Assembly: GCF_000711985.1 (NCBI RefSeq)
Contig: NZ_KL544006.1
Location: 304,179-368,178, forward strand
DNA: 64,000 nt
DNA from: Rheinheimera texasensis DSM 17496
GTDB taxonomy: Bacteria > Pseudomonadota > Gammaproteobacteria > Enterobacterales > Alteromonadaceae
Direction of reading: 5' to 3'
In this document: piece by piece, positions 1 to 8,747 of the stretch
Layout: every line of letters begins with the position of its first letter
How positions within the stretch are numbered: the first letter of the stretch is position 1
Notes under the pieces: generated by a model
The model's input: only the letters and a program-made list of their open reading frames with translations
The model's database searches: none
What the model was told of the DNA's origin: nothing
Made by a program: the position numbers and the translations under genes

Positions 1-1
1 T

Positions 2-78
2 TCCCTAGTAGCTCAGCCGGTTAGAGCGGCGGACTGTTAATCCGTAGGTCGTTGGTTCGAGTCCAACCTGGGGAGCCA
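2..78 (+). tRNA. tRNA-Asn (anticodon GTT)
   Basis: A complete cloverleaf can be read. The acceptor strand TCCCTAG (2-8) pairs with CTGGGGA (68-74) with one T-G wobble. The D-arm carries AGCTCAGCCGG. The anticodon stem-loop reads GGACTGTTAATCC with GTT at 36-38, and the T-arm holds GGTTCGAGTCC. The discriminator is G75 and the CCA end (76-78) is encoded. The GTT anticodon decodes asparagine. No terminator is obvious downstream. The gene starts at the window edge, so it may be the last member of a longer tRNA operon. Confidence 0.95.
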
Positions 79-226
79 CACATTTTCCCATACATTCCAT
101 TACGGATGTTGCCATTCCGCTACCTGCCATTTATTTTCAGGCAATTTTTTGTTTTAATTAGGGTTATCCGTAGCAACATGCCATCACAGCTGGTCTAATG
201 GCATATTCAGCGAACTAAGACAATTA

Positions 227-2152
227 ATGATGAAAAATCTTCGGGTATTTTGGCTTCTGCAACTTGTTGGTGCTCTGTTGTTAATGATGGTGTTGGTCAC
301 CAACTTGTTACAAAGTGCACATCGCTCTATTGAACAAGTCACCGGATTGCACCAGCAGGTGATCAAACAGATGGTGAGTCAGTTCTCTGGCGACGACTAT
401 CAGAATTTGGTGCAACAAATTCGGCAAAGTCTGAATCCACAGCAGCTTCAGCTGAAGACTGCAAACGGTAAAATTATCCACGAGCACAACACCGCCACAT
501 CAGTTCACTCAGCAGCGGAACAGTTGCAGTCCAGTTTTGGTTACGACCGTAGCATCAACCAACTCAGCAGTCCTGATAATCAACTCTCTCTTACCTTTAA
601 ACCCAATCTGGATGAACTTGACAGCCAGTTTGTCACGCAGTTCTGGATGACATTGTTGTTGCCGTTGATTTTAGTGGTGTTGCCATTGCTCATCGTGCCA
701 ATCCGGCAGAAATTAGAACAGAAACAAATGTCACGCCAGATTGCTGGCGCTCTGGACCAAATTGTCAACGCCGCGCAAGACTCGGCCCCGGACATCCATC
801 TGCCAGATACTTTTGAACAAACCCGCCTGACTTTGTTAAAAGTTGCGGATTTCCACCAAAAACGCCAGGCAGAATTATTAAAGTCTGCGCAGCAGCTCAC
901 CGAAGATGCAGCAAAAGACACTGTGACCGGCCTGCCGAACCGCAATCGTTTTGTCCAGTTTTATGAAGAAACGCTACGCGATACTAAACACGTTGATTTC
1001 GGTATTTTTGCCATCACCCGCTGCACTGAACTGCAAAACATTAATCAAAGCCGCGGCTACCATGAAGGTGATAAATACGTGATTGCCGTCAGTGAGCTTA
1101 TTCAGCGCGCTGTAGCCGGCTACCGCGACTTCAAAGTGTTTCGCCTGAATAGTTCAGACTTCGGCATCATTCTGCCGCGTATCACTGCCAAAGAAGCGGA
1201 GAACTTCGGCGCCCAGTTACAAAGCCGCCTCAGCGAATATCAAAAACTAGCCGAGTTGGACTCTGTTGCCTACACCGGTATGGTTAACTACGCCACCGGC
1301 AAAGTACTGGGTGAGCTGTTGGCCATCGCCGATACTGCAATTAGCCTGGCGCAAACCCGGCAGAGTAACGGCTGGCATCTGGTGAAAGACGACGGCTCAG
1401 CTGAACAGAGCGCACTCGGTTTTGGCAACCAAAACTGGCGGCATGTCATTGATGACGTGCTGGAAAATAACAAAATTAACCTGCTGGTTCAGCTCATTCA
1501 ACCGGCATCCCGCACCGCAAAAACCTATTCTGAAGTGCTGGTGCGGTTTTACAGCGAAGAAGATCAGCTGTTACCGACCGCGTCTTTCCTCGCTATGGCA
1601 GAAAAGCTCGATAAAATTATTGAAGTGGACCGACTGATTGTTGAAACCGCGCTCAGCACTATTAAAAACAAAAACCTGCATGATCAGTATTTTGGTCTGA
1701 ATCTGTCATCGCGCTGTATTCATGATGACCACTTCCTGATTTGGCTGGAACGGCGGTTGTTAAAAGACGCCACTATTGCCAGCCGGCTGGTGTTTGAAGT
1801 CAGTGAATACGGCATGCAGCAGAACCTGAAAACCAGTAAACGTTTTATCGATATGCTGCACCGTAATGGCGCCCGTCTGACGGTGGAAAAATTTGGTACC
1901 GGCATGACGTCGTTTAAATTTTTCCGCGACATCAAACCAGACTTTATCAAAATGGATGGTAGCTATACCCGCCATATTGATGATGACAAAAATAACCAAT
2001 ATTTCATCCGCTTAATGGTGGATCTGGCACACCGCATCGGAGTCGGTGTGTTTGCCGAAAGCGTGGAAACACAGGAAGAGAAGCAAATGCTGGAGTCGCT
2101 GTTTATCGACGGCACTCAGGGTTATTACATCGGTAAACCGCAACCGATTTAA
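227..2152 (+). CDS. csrD: CsrD/MshH-like regulator with degenerate GGDEF and EAL domains
   Basis: Membrane protein of 641 residues. It has a transmembrane segment at about 8-28, a periplasmic stretch, a second membrane segment at about 139-159, a GGDEF-type domain (about 225-385) and an EAL-type domain (about 405-641). Both catalytic signatures are lost: the GGDEF site reads NSSDF (308-312) and the EAL site reads EVL (436-438). It should therefore neither make nor degrade cyclic-di-GMP. This mirrors CsrD of E. coli (about 646 residues, also degenerate at both sites), which promotes RNase E decay of the CsrB/C sRNAs, and its Vibrio relative MshH. The match in length and double degeneracy supports CsrD, but a different degenerate receptor such as a LapD-like protein is possible. 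A second ATG follows immediately at 230. Confidence 0.62.
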   Translation: MMKNLRVFWLLQLVGALLLMMVLVTNLLQSAHRSIEQVTGLHQQVIKQMVSQFSGDDYQNLVQQIRQSLNPQQLQLKTANGKIIHEHNTATSVHSAAEQLQSSFGYDRSINQLSSPDNQLSLTFKPNLDELDSQFVTQFWMTLLLPLILVVLPLLIVPIRQKLEQKQMSRQIAGALDQIVNAAQDSAPDIHLPDTFEQTRLTLLKVADFHQKRQAELLKSAQQLTEDAAKDTVTGLPNRNRFVQFYEETLRDTKHVDFGIFAITRCTELQNINQSRGYHEGDKYVIAVSELIQRAVAGYRDFKVFRLNSSDFGIILPRITAKEAENFGAQLQSRLSEYQKLAELDSVAYTGMVNYATGKVLGELLAIADTAISLAQTRQSNGWHLVKDDGSAEQSALGFGNQNWRHVIDDVLENNKINLLVQLIQPASRTAKTYSEVLVRFYSEEDQLLPTASFLAMAEKLDKIIEVDRLIVETALSTIKNKNLHDQYFGLNLSSRCIHDDHFLIWLERRLLKDATIASRLVFEVSEYGMQQNLKTSKRFIDMLHRNGARLTVEKFGTGMTSFKFFRDIKPDFIKMDGSYTRHIDDDKNNQYFIRLMVDLAHRIGVGVFAESVETQEEKQMLESLFIDGTQGYYIGKPQPI

Positions 2153-2180
2153 TGCAGCAATAGCCACAATATAGTTACGG

Positions 2181-2209
2181 TTGTTTGCATCGCCACAACC
2201 GAGCATAAT
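2181..2209 (+). promoter_or_regulatory. Candidate sigma-70 promoter for the rnf operon
   Basis: TTGTTT (2181-2186) and CATAAT (2204-2209) are separated by 17 bp, about 90 bp upstream of rnfA. A small inverted repeat, CCCTGA-CGC-TCAGGG (2216-2230), lies in the predicted leader. Elements were read by eye; no transcription start is known. Confidence 0.4.
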
Positions 2210-2301
2210 AGCGCCCCCTGACGCTCAGGGCACAGTCTACTCCTGCTCGCCACAGGCTTTGACTGCTGAAAACTGCTATCACAGCGCAGTGAGACCACAG
2301 C

Positions 2302-2883
2302 ATGACTGAATTTTTCTTACTTCTGATCAGCACCATTCTGGTGAATAACTTTGTCCTGGTGAAATTCCTGGGCCTCTGCCCTTTTATGGGCGTCTCCAAC
2401 AAACTCGATTCCGCACTGGGCATGTGTCTGGCCACTACTTTTGTGCTGACGTTGGCCTCACTTTGCAGCTATCTGGTGGACCGCTACATTCTGCAGCCAC
2501 TGGATTTGGCGTATTTACGCACCCTGACTTTTATTCTGGTGATTGCGGTGGTCGTGCAATTTACTGAAATGGTGGTGCACAAAACCAGTCCGGCACTGTA
2601 TCGCGTATTAGGGATTTTTCTGCCGCTGATCACCACCAACTGCGCCGTGCTTGGTGTGGCTTTGTTGAATATCAAAGCCAGCCATGGTCTGTTTCAGTCG
2701 GTGGTTTATGGCTTTGGTGCATCAGTAGGTTTTAGCCTGGTGCTGGTGTTATTCGCAGCGATGCGTGAACGCCTGGCAGCCGCAGATGTACCTGTGCCGT
2801 TTCGCGGCGCCGCTATTGGTCTGGTGACAGCAGGCCTGATGTCGTTAGCTTTTATGGGCTTTACCGGCCTGGTGAAATCCTGA
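2302..2883 (+). CDS. rnfA: Electron transport complex subunit RnfA
   Basis: RnfA/RsxA, 193 residues, a six-helix inner-membrane subunit of the Rnf complex. The complex couples NADH:ferredoxin electron transfer to ion movement; in enterobacteria the same complex (Rsx) reduces SoxR. The N-terminus ([20 protein letters not shown]) and the GICPF-like LCPFMG motif are typical, and the length equals the family norm. It opens a six-gene operon; only one base separates its stop from rnfB. RnfA is homologous to RnfE, encoded at the far end of the same operon. Confidence 0.96.
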   Translation: MTEFFLLLISTILVNNFVLVKFLGLCPFMGVSNKLDSALGMCLATTFVLTLASLCSYLVDRYILQPLDLAYLRTLTFILVIAVVVQFTEMVVHKTSPALYRVLGIFLPLITTNCAVLGVALLNIKASHGLFQSVVYGFGASVGFSLVLVLFAAMRERLAAADVPVPFRGAAIGLVTAGLMSLAFMGFTGLVKS

Positions 2884-2884
2884 T

Positions 2885-3442
2885 ATGTCTATGCTCACTG
2901 CCCTGCTCGCGCTTGGCGCGCTGGCCTTAATCTTCGGTGCCATTTTAGGTTATGCCGCGCTGCGCTTTAAAGTTGAAGCCGACCCGCTGGTCGACCAGAT
3001 TGACGACATTCTGCCGCAAACCCAATGTGGTCAGTGTGGTTACCCGGGCTGCCGACCTTATGCCGAAGCCATTGCCAATGGCGATGCCATTAATAAATGC
3101 CCGCCCGGTGGCGACGCCGCCATCAAAAAGCTGGCCGATTTATTGGGTGTCAGCGCACCGGCGCTCGATAGCGCACAAACCCCGGCCGTCAAACGCGTGG
3201 CTTTTATCCGCGAAGATGACTGTATCGGTTGCACCAAATGTATTCAGGCCTGCCCGGTCGACGCCATCGTAGGGGCGTCTAAACAAATGCACACGGTGAT
3301 TAGTAACGAATGTACCGGCTGCGATTTATGCGTCGAGCCCTGCCCGGTCAATTGTATTGATATGGTGCCGATTGCGGTCACAACTGAACGCTGGAAATGG
3401 GATTTGCAGGCTATTCCGGTCACTATTGTGGAGAGCAATTAA
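2885..3442 (+). CDS. rnfB: Electron transport complex iron-sulfur subunit RnfB
   Basis: RnfB, 185 residues. An N-terminal membrane helix is followed by a four-cysteine cluster domain (CGQCGYPGC plus a later Cys before PPGG) and a two-cluster ferredoxin domain with [12 protein letters not shown] and [12 protein letters not shown]. RnfB passes electrons through its [4Fe-4S] clusters at the cytoplasmic face. The start ATG follows the rnfA stop directly, and rnfC begins immediately after its own stop, so translation is probably coupled. Length and motif order match the E. coli and Vibrio proteins. Confidence 0.96.
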   Translation: MSMLTALLALGALALIFGAILGYAALRFKVEADPLVDQIDDILPQTQCGQCGYPGCRPYAEAIANGDAINKCPPGGDAAIKKLADLLGVSAPALDSAQTPAVKRVAFIREDDCIGCTKCIQACPVDAIVGASKQMHTVISNECTGCDLCVEPCPVNCIDMVPIAVTTERWKWDLQAIPVTIVESN

Positions 3443-5659
3443 GTGCCTTCATTGTTTCAACAGATTAAATCCGGTCAGTTGTGGGATTTTCACGGCGGCA
3501 TCCATCCACCGGCGCGGAAAAAACTGACCAGTCAGGTGGCCATCGGTCAGATTTCACTACCAGAACGTTTGTATATCCCACTGCGCCAGCATATTGGTGT
3601 TGCTGGCAAACTGCTGGTCAAAGCCGGTGATACCGTACTCAAAGGCCAGGCGTTAACTGCCGCAGACAATGCCATGGCGATTCCGGTGCATGCGCCAACA
3701 TCTGGCAAAGTGCTTTCAATTGAAGCCTATCCATCAGCACACCCTTCAGCCTTGCCTGAGCCAACGCTGGTGTTAGAACCGGATGGTCTGGAACAATGGC
3801 GGCCACGCCATGCGCTGGATTATCTGCACACCGAACGCCCGCATCTGCTGGCGCGTATCCAGCAGGCTGGCATCGCCGGCATGGGCGGCGCCGGTTTCCC
3901 CACCCATATTAAATCCGGCGCCAGCACTGGGGTGGATTACCTCATCATCAACGCAGTGGAGTGTGAGCCATATATCACTGCCGACGATGTGCTGATGCAG
4001 CATGAAGCCAGCACTATCGTGCGTGGCATTGATATTCTGTGTAAGTTATTGAATCCCAAGGCAGTTCTCATCGGTATTGAAGATGATAAACCGCTGGCTA
4101 TCACCGCCATGCAACAGGCCTGTGCCGGCAAAGCCGATTATCTGGTGCGTGTGGTGCCGGCCAAATACCCGTCCGGTGGTGAAAAGCAGCTGATTAAACT
4201 GCTGACCAGTAAAGAAGTGCCCAATGGCCGGCGGCCGCTCGATATCGGCATCGTGATGCAAAACGTCGGCACTGTGTTTGCCATTGCCCAGGCGGTCGAA
4301 GAAGATATTCCGCTGATTTCACGGATTGTCACTGTGGTCGGCCAAACGTTACAGCACAGCCAGAATATCCGCGCCCTGATCGGTACGCCGGTTGGCGCTT
4401 TATTGGATGCTTGTGGTTTTGCGCCGGAGCCACAGCAACGGGTGATCATGGGGGGCCCGATGATGGGTTTCACCCTACCAACGCTGCAAATCCCACTGGT
4501 GAAAACCACCAACTGTATTATTGCGCCAACCCGGCATGAATTGCCGGCTGCAGGACCTGAAATGGATTGCATCCGCTGTGGTGCCTGTGCTGAAGTGTGC
4601 CCGGCGGTGTTATTGCCACAGCAGCTGGTGTGGTACGCCAAAGCCAAAGATTATGACCAGCTCAAAGCCCACAATCTGGCCGACTGTATTGAATGCGGCG
4701 CCTGTGCTTATGTTTGCCCAAGCGAAATTCCGCTGGTGCAGTATTACCGGGTGGCCAAAGCCGAGATCCGTGAGCTGGCGCGGGAAGAATTAAAAGCCGA
4801 ACAGGCCAAAGCCCGTTTTGAAGCCCGTAAAGAGCGGCTGGAGCGCGACAAACAGCAACGCGCAGAACGCAATCAGGCGCTGGCTGCACAGCGGCAATCG
4901 ATGTTAGCCGAACAGCAAAAACAACAGATCCTGGCCGCGCAACAGCGCCAGGAACAACAGCCGCAAGAGACGCTTAGCAAAGAACAAATCATTGCCGAAC
5001 GTGAGCGCAAAAAGGCCGAAGCCCGTGCTTATCAGGCAGCGAAAGCTGAACAGGCAGAAGGCTCTCCGGCAGCGACTGCAGAAACGCCTGCCGCAGATCC
5101 ACGTGCTGCAGCGGTCGCCGCTGCAATTGCCCGCGCTAAAGCAAAAAAGCAGGCCGATGCAGTCGCGCATGAGCCGACGCCGGCAGATTCTGCGCCAGCA
5201 GAAGCGGCTCCTGCCACCACAGCTGCGCAGCCAGACGCTGAAACCGACCCGCGTAAAGCTGCAGTCGCTGCGGCTATTGCCCGCGCCAAAGCGAAAAAAC
5301 AGGCTGAAACAGCCTCGCCTGAGCCGACGCCGGCAGAGTCAGCGCCAGTAGCTCCCGCAGCGCAGCCTGAGTCTGATACCGACCCGCGTAAAGCAGCCGT
5401 CGCTGCAGCCATTGCCCGCGCCAAAGCGAAAAAGCTGGCCGAACAGGCGGCAGCAACAGACACATCAGCACCAGACCAGACAAATCCTGACCAGACTGCG
5501 CCAGTCGAGTCGGCACCAGAAGTTGCAGTACCTGAAGCAACGCCTGATACAACGGCGCCGGACCCGGCTGCAGCGAAAAAAGCCGCCATAGCTGCCGCTA
5601 TAGCGCGGGCCAAAGCAAAACAACAGTCTAAACCGACCGAGCCGGAGCAGCCGTCATGA
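3443..5659 (+). CDS. rnfC: Electron transport complex subunit RnfC with long repetitive C-terminal tail
   Basis: RnfC, 738 residues, GTG start directly after the rnfB stop. It is the peripheral NADH/FMN-binding subunit. A flavin/NADH-binding region contains the glycine-rich GMGGAGFPTH motif. Two [4Fe-4S] motifs follow: CIRCGACAEVCP and CIECGACAYVCP. After about residue 450 the chain becomes a charged Gln/Arg/Lys-rich, probably coiled-coil stretch. It ends in four copies of an Ala/Lys unit of the type AAVAAAIARAKAKKQA spaced by Pro/Ala/Thr/Glu-rich linkers. Such tails are known in gammaproteobacterial RnfC and vary in copy number. The stop overlaps the rnfD start. Confidence 0.95.
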   Translation: MPSLFQQIKSGQLWDFHGGIHPPARKKLTSQVAIGQISLPERLYIPLRQHIGVAGKLLVKAGDTVLKGQALTAADNAMAIPVHAPTSGKVLSIEAYPSAHPSALPEPTLVLEPDGLEQWRPRHALDYLHTERPHLLARIQQAGIAGMGGAGFPTHIKSGASTGVDYLIINAVECEPYITADDVLMQHEASTIVRGIDILCKLLNPKAVLIGIEDDKPLAITAMQQACAGKADYLVRVVPAKYPSGGEKQLIKLLTSKEVPNGRRPLDIGIVMQNVGTVFAIAQAVEEDIPLISRIVTVVGQTLQHSQNIRALIGTPVGALLDACGFAPEPQQRVIMGGPMMGFTLPTLQIPLVKTTNCIIAPTRHELPAAGPEMDCIRCGACAEVCPAVLLPQQLVWYAKAKDYDQLKAHNLADCIECGACAYVCPSEIPLVQYYRVAKAEIRELAREELKAEQAKARFEARKERLERDKQQRAERNQALAAQRQSMLAEQQKQQILAAQQRQEQQPQETLSKEQIIAERERKKAEARAYQAAKAEQAEGSPAATAETPAADPRAAAVAAAIARAKAKKQADAVAHEPTPADSAPAEAAPATTAAQPDAETDPRKAAVAAAIARAKAKKQAETASPEPTPAESAPVAPAAQPESDTDPRKAAVAAAIARAKAKKLAEQAAATDTSAPDQTNPDQTAPVESAPEVAVPEATPDTTAPDPAAAKKAAIAAAIARAKAKQQSKPTEPEQPS
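5096..5630 (+). repeat. Intragenic repeats encoding the Ala/Lys tail of RnfC
   Basis: Four in-frame coding repeats each give roughly DPRKAAVAAAIARAKAKKQA, separated by 20-35 residue linkers rich in Pro, Ala, Thr and Glu. The first three units are nearly identical at DNA level and the last is more diverged. The repeats create a long open frame on the opposite strand (5032-5793), which I regard as an artefact of composition. Confidence 0.9.
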
Positions 5660-6714
5660 GTTTTCGTATTGCCTCTTCCCCGCATCACCACTCGCTGGCA
5701 CAAACGCCGGCGTTGATGCGCACTGTGGCGCTGGCAGCCCTTCCCGGTATCGCGGCTCAGCTGTATTTTTTTGGTTACGCCGTGCTTATCCAAATTGTGC
5801 TGGCAATGCTGACCGCCTGGGCCAGCGAAGCAGCCATGCTAAAACTGCGCGGTAAACCGGTGCTGGTGCGGCTAAAAGATCATAGCGCGCTGGTGACAGG
5901 CCTGTTATTAGCCATCGCGATTCCGGCCGTCGCGCCCTGGTGGATTGTAGTGCTGGGCACTGCGTTTGCCATTGTGGTGGTGAAGCAACTGTACGGTGGC
6001 CTCGGGCATAATTTATTTAACCCGGCGATGGCCGCATATGTGCTTTTGCTGATTTCATATCCGCAACAAATGACCAGCTGGTTGCCCCCGACCCAACTGC
6101 AACACCATGCCGTGACTGGCGCCGACCCGATTTGCCTGGTGTTTAGCGGTTATAGTTGTCAGGGCTTTTCGGTAGCGCAAATCAAAGCAGATGTCGACGG
6201 TAAAACCATGGCGACGGCGCTGGATACACTGCGCAACGATTTAACCGCCGGCAAAACCGTCACCGAATCACTGCAACAACCAGTATTTGATAGCTATGCC
6301 GGTCTTGGCTGGAGCTGGATTAACCTCGGCTTTTTGCTCGGTGGTTTATTCCTGTTACAACGCAGAGTGATCCAGTGGCGTATTCCGGTGGCTTTGCTCG
6401 GTTCATTGACGCTGTTATCGCTGCTGGCCTGGCTTGCAGACAGCGACCGTTTTGCCAGTCCGCTGTTTCACCTGTTCAGTGGCGGCACTATGCTGGCGGC
6501 ATTTTTTATCGCCACAGATCCGGTGTCAGCATCTACGACCACCAAAGGCCGGTTAATTTATGGCGCTTTGATTGGTGCGCTGGTGTTTGTGATCCGCAGT
6601 TTTGGTGGTTATCCGGACGGCTGGGCTTTTGCCGTGATGCTGGCGAATTTATCGGTGCCTTTGATTGATGCCTATACCAAACCACGGGCCTATGGCCACA
6701 GGCCGGGGATCTAA
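5656..6714 (+). CDS. rnfD: Electron transport complex subunit RnfD
   Basis: RnfD, 352 residues, a multi-helix membrane subunit with a covalently attached FMN. The N-terminus MSFRIASSPHHHS and the motif ATDPVSASTT, where family members carry the flavinylated Thr, are both present. The ATG overlaps the rnfC stop by four bases (ATGA), indicating translational coupling. Length is normal and nothing is missing. Confidence 0.95.
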   Translation: MSFRIASSPHHHSLAQTPALMRTVALAALPGIAAQLYFFGYAVLIQIVLAMLTAWASEAAMLKLRGKPVLVRLKDHSALVTGLLLAIAIPAVAPWWIVVLGTAFAIVVVKQLYGGLGHNLFNPAMAAYVLLLISYPQQMTSWLPPTQLQHHAVTGADPICLVFSGYSCQGFSVAQIKADVDGKTMATALDTLRNDLTAGKTVTESLQQPVFDSYAGLGWSWINLGFLLGGLFLLQRRVIQWRIPVALLGSLTLLSLLAWLADSDRFASPLFHLFSGGTMLAAFFIATDPVSASTTTKGRLIYGALIGALVFVIRSFGGYPDGWAFAVMLANLSVPLIDAYTKPRAYGHRPGI

Positions 6715-6717
6715 CTT

Positions 6718-7341
6718 ATGCTGAAGTTTGTCAGTAAAAATGCCTTGTTGCTGGGCGTCGCTGCTGTGGCTTGTGTCGCAGTGATCGCCGGGGTGAATCA
6801 GCTGACCGCCGCAACTATTGCCCAGCAGGCGCAGGCACAAAAACTGAAAGTACTGAAAGAAGTATTGCCACCGAATCATCAGGACGATGCTTTACTGGAG
6901 CATTGTCTGGCTATCAGCGCACCGGAAGCATTTGGTGTTGCGCCAAGCCGGCTATACCGCACAATGGTCGATGACCAGCAGGTTTATGTCAGCGAAACAG
7001 TCGCGCCAGACGGTTACAGCGGCGACATTCAGCTGCTCGCAGCCATCCGTGCTGACGGCACTGTGCTTGGCGTGCGCACTATTGCGCACAAAGAAACACC
7101 AGGCCTTGGCGATAAAATTGAAGTCAAACGCCACCCGTGGATTTTAAGCTTCGCCGGCAAACAAGTGGAATCAGCCGACGACAAACGATTTGCAGTGAAG
7201 AAAGACGGCGGTGAATTCGATCAGTTCACCGGCGCCACTATCACGCCGCGTGCTGTAGTCGGTGCGGTTAAACGTGCTGCCCTGTATATCAAAGCGCATC
7301 CGGAACTGGCAACCCAAACTGCTGGCTGTCCTGCAGCCTGA
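6718..7341 (+). CDS. rnfG: Electron transport complex subunit RnfG
   Basis: RnfG, 207 residues. One N-terminal membrane helix (about 7-27) anchors a periplasmic FMN-binding domain. The flavinylation motif appears as [11 protein letters not shown] near residue 165, with the second Thr the expected attachment site. It sits three bases after rnfD and just before rnfE, the usual position in a gammaproteobacterial rnf operon. Confidence 0.95.
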   Translation: MLKFVSKNALLLGVAAVACVAVIAGVNQLTAATIAQQAQAQKLKVLKEVLPPNHQDDALLEHCLAISAPEAFGVAPSRLYRTMVDDQQVYVSETVAPDGYSGDIQLLAAIRADGTVLGVRTIAHKETPGLGDKIEVKRHPWILSFAGKQVESADDKRFAVKKDGGEFDQFTGATITPRAVVGAVKRAALYIKAHPELATQTAGCPAA

Positions 7342-7348
7342 GGTGGAT

Positions 7349-8044
7349 ATGCAACAATATCAAGAGATTATCCGTAACGGCCTGTGGAAAAATAACCCAG
7401 GGTTGGTGCAGTTACTAGGCCTGTGCCCGCTGCTGGCGACCAGCTCGTCGCTGACCAATGCGCTGGGGCTTGGCTTTGCCACTATGCTGGTGCTGGCTGC
7501 GACCAACGGCGTGATCAGTCTGTTCCGCCAACATATTCCGAACGAAATCCGCATCCCGGTGTTTGTGATGATCATCGCTTCTGTCGTCACCGCCATCGAA
7601 TTGCTGATGCATGCTTATACTTTTGCGCTGTATCAGTCGCTGGGCATTTTTATTCCATTGATAGTCACCAACTGCATCGTCATAGGCCGGGCCGAAGCTT
7701 TTGCTTCCAAAAATGCCGTGTTGCCGTCGATTTTTGATGGTCTGATGATGGGTACAGGCTTTTGTGCTGTGCTGGCGACTTTAGGCGCTATTCGTGAAAT
7801 TCTCGGACAGGGCACTTTGTTTGACGGCGCCGATTTGTTGTTTGGTTCCTGGGCGACTGTACTCAGAATCGAACTCTATCAGGCTGACAGCCACTTCTTG
7901 CTGGCGATCCTGCCGCCAGGTGCTTTCCTGGTACTGGGATGTCTTATCGCCGCGAAAAACGCCATTGAAGCGCGGCGCAAAGCCAGTCAGGTGCAAAAAA
8001 CCAGCATCCAGCGCGCCCGTGTCACTCAGGTCAGCAGCAGCTAA
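7349..8044 (+). CDS. rnfE: Electron transport complex subunit RnfE
   Basis: RnfE, 231 residues from the chosen ATG at 7349 ([18 protein letters not shown]). An open frame extends upstream to 7262, but a good ribosome site (GAGGTGG) directly precedes 7349 and the family begins here. It is a six-helix membrane protein homologous to RnfA, with the LLGLCPLLA motif and conserved Cys. It completes the six-subunit Rnf complex; nth follows 13 bases after its stop, as in E. coli. Confidence 0.95.
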   Translation: MQQYQEIIRNGLWKNNPGLVQLLGLCPLLATSSSLTNALGLGFATMLVLAATNGVISLFRQHIPNEIRIPVFVMIIASVVTAIELLMHAYTFALYQSLGIFIPLIVTNCIVIGRAEAFASKNAVLPSIFDGLMMGTGFCAVLATLGAIREILGQGTLFDGADLLFGSWATVLRIELYQADSHFLLAILPPGAFLVLGCLIAAKNAIEARRKASQVQKTSIQRARVTQVSSS

Positions 8045-8057
8045 GCGAACATAGCGG

Positions 8058-8690
8058 ATGAACAAAGAAAAACGCATTGAAATGTTAAGCCGCTGGCGCG
8101 CGGCCAATCCCAAGCCGGAAACTGAACTGGAGTTCAGCAGCCCGTTTGAACTGTTGATTGCCGTGCTGCTGTCAGCACAGGCCACTGACGTCAGCGTCAA
8201 TAAAGCCACCAAAGGCCTGTTTGCTGCAGCCCCTACGCCGGCCGCAATGCTGGCGCTTGGTGTTGAAGGGGTAAAACAGTACATTAAAACCATCGGCCTG
8301 TTTAATACCAAAGCCGAAAACGTCATCAAAACCTGTCAGATATTGCAGGAAAAGCACGGCGGACAGGTGCCGGAAAACCGCGAAGCGCTGGAAGCCCTGC
8401 CCGGTGTGGGCCGCAAAACCGCCAATGTGGTGCTCAATACCGCCTTTGGTTGGCCCACTATCGCCGTGGATACGCATATTTTCCGTGTCAGTAACCGGAT
8501 GAACTTTGCGCCGGGGAAAAACGTCGATGAGGTAGAAGCGAAACTGCTCAAAGTAGTGCCGGCCGAATTTAAAGTCGACGTACATCACTGGCTGATTTTG
8601 CATGGCCGCTACACCTGTGTGGCGCGCAAACCCAAATGCGGCAGCTGTCTGGTGGAAGACCTTTGTGAGTTTAAGCAGAAAACCGAATAG
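8058..8690 (+). CDS. nth: Endonuclease III (DNA glycosylase/AP lyase)
   Basis: Endonuclease III, 210 residues. It removes oxidised pyrimidines and cleaves at the abasic site. The helix-hairpin-helix LPGVGRKTANVV contains catalytic Lys120, and Asp138 lies in VDTH. The C-terminal [4Fe-4S] cysteines are at 187, 194, 197 and 203, the same numbering as in E. coli. It is the last gene of the rnf operon. Its final 76 bases occur again, diverged, at 11868-11943, which marks the far side of an inserted cassette. Confidence 0.96.
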   Translation: MNKEKRIEMLSRWRAANPKPETELEFSSPFELLIAVLLSAQATDVSVNKATKGLFAAAPTPAAMLALGVEGVKQYIKTIGLFNTKAENVIKTCQILQEKHGGQVPENREALEALPGVGRKTANVVLNTAFGWPTIAVDTHIFRVSNRMNFAPGKNVDEVEAKLLKVVPAEFKVDVHHWLILHGRYTCVARKPKCGSCLVEDLCEFKQKTE

Positions 8691-8691
8691 G
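8616..8691 (+). repeat. Direct repeat, copy 1: functional 3' end of nth
   Basis: This 76-bp stretch, covering the iron-sulfur cysteines and stop codon of nth, aligns without gaps to 11868-11943 with about nine mismatches. The two copies are in the same orientation, 3252 bp apart, and bracket the MDR-membrane protein-SDR-TetR cassette. Confidence 0.85.
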
Positions 8692-8721
8692 CAGGTCGGC
8701 GCTTTTTTACCGCTGACCTGC
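8691..8721. terminator. Terminator-like hairpin between convergent nth and MDR genes
   Basis: GCAGGTC (8691-8697) pairs with GACCTGC (8715-8721), and the stem extends inwards through a G-T wobble and GCG/CGC to a T-rich loop. There is no T-run after the stem, so it is not a textbook intrinsic terminator. Its position just after the nth stop, between two convergent genes, fits termination in both directions. Confidence 0.45.
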
Positions 8722-8747
8722 GTTCACAGCACACACCGGCCAGGCCA

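Noticed and set aside
5032-5793. 253-residue open frame antisense to rnfC
   Set aside because: It mirrors the Ala/Lys repeats, is extremely biased in composition, has no ribosome site, and overlaps well-supported rnfC and rnfD.
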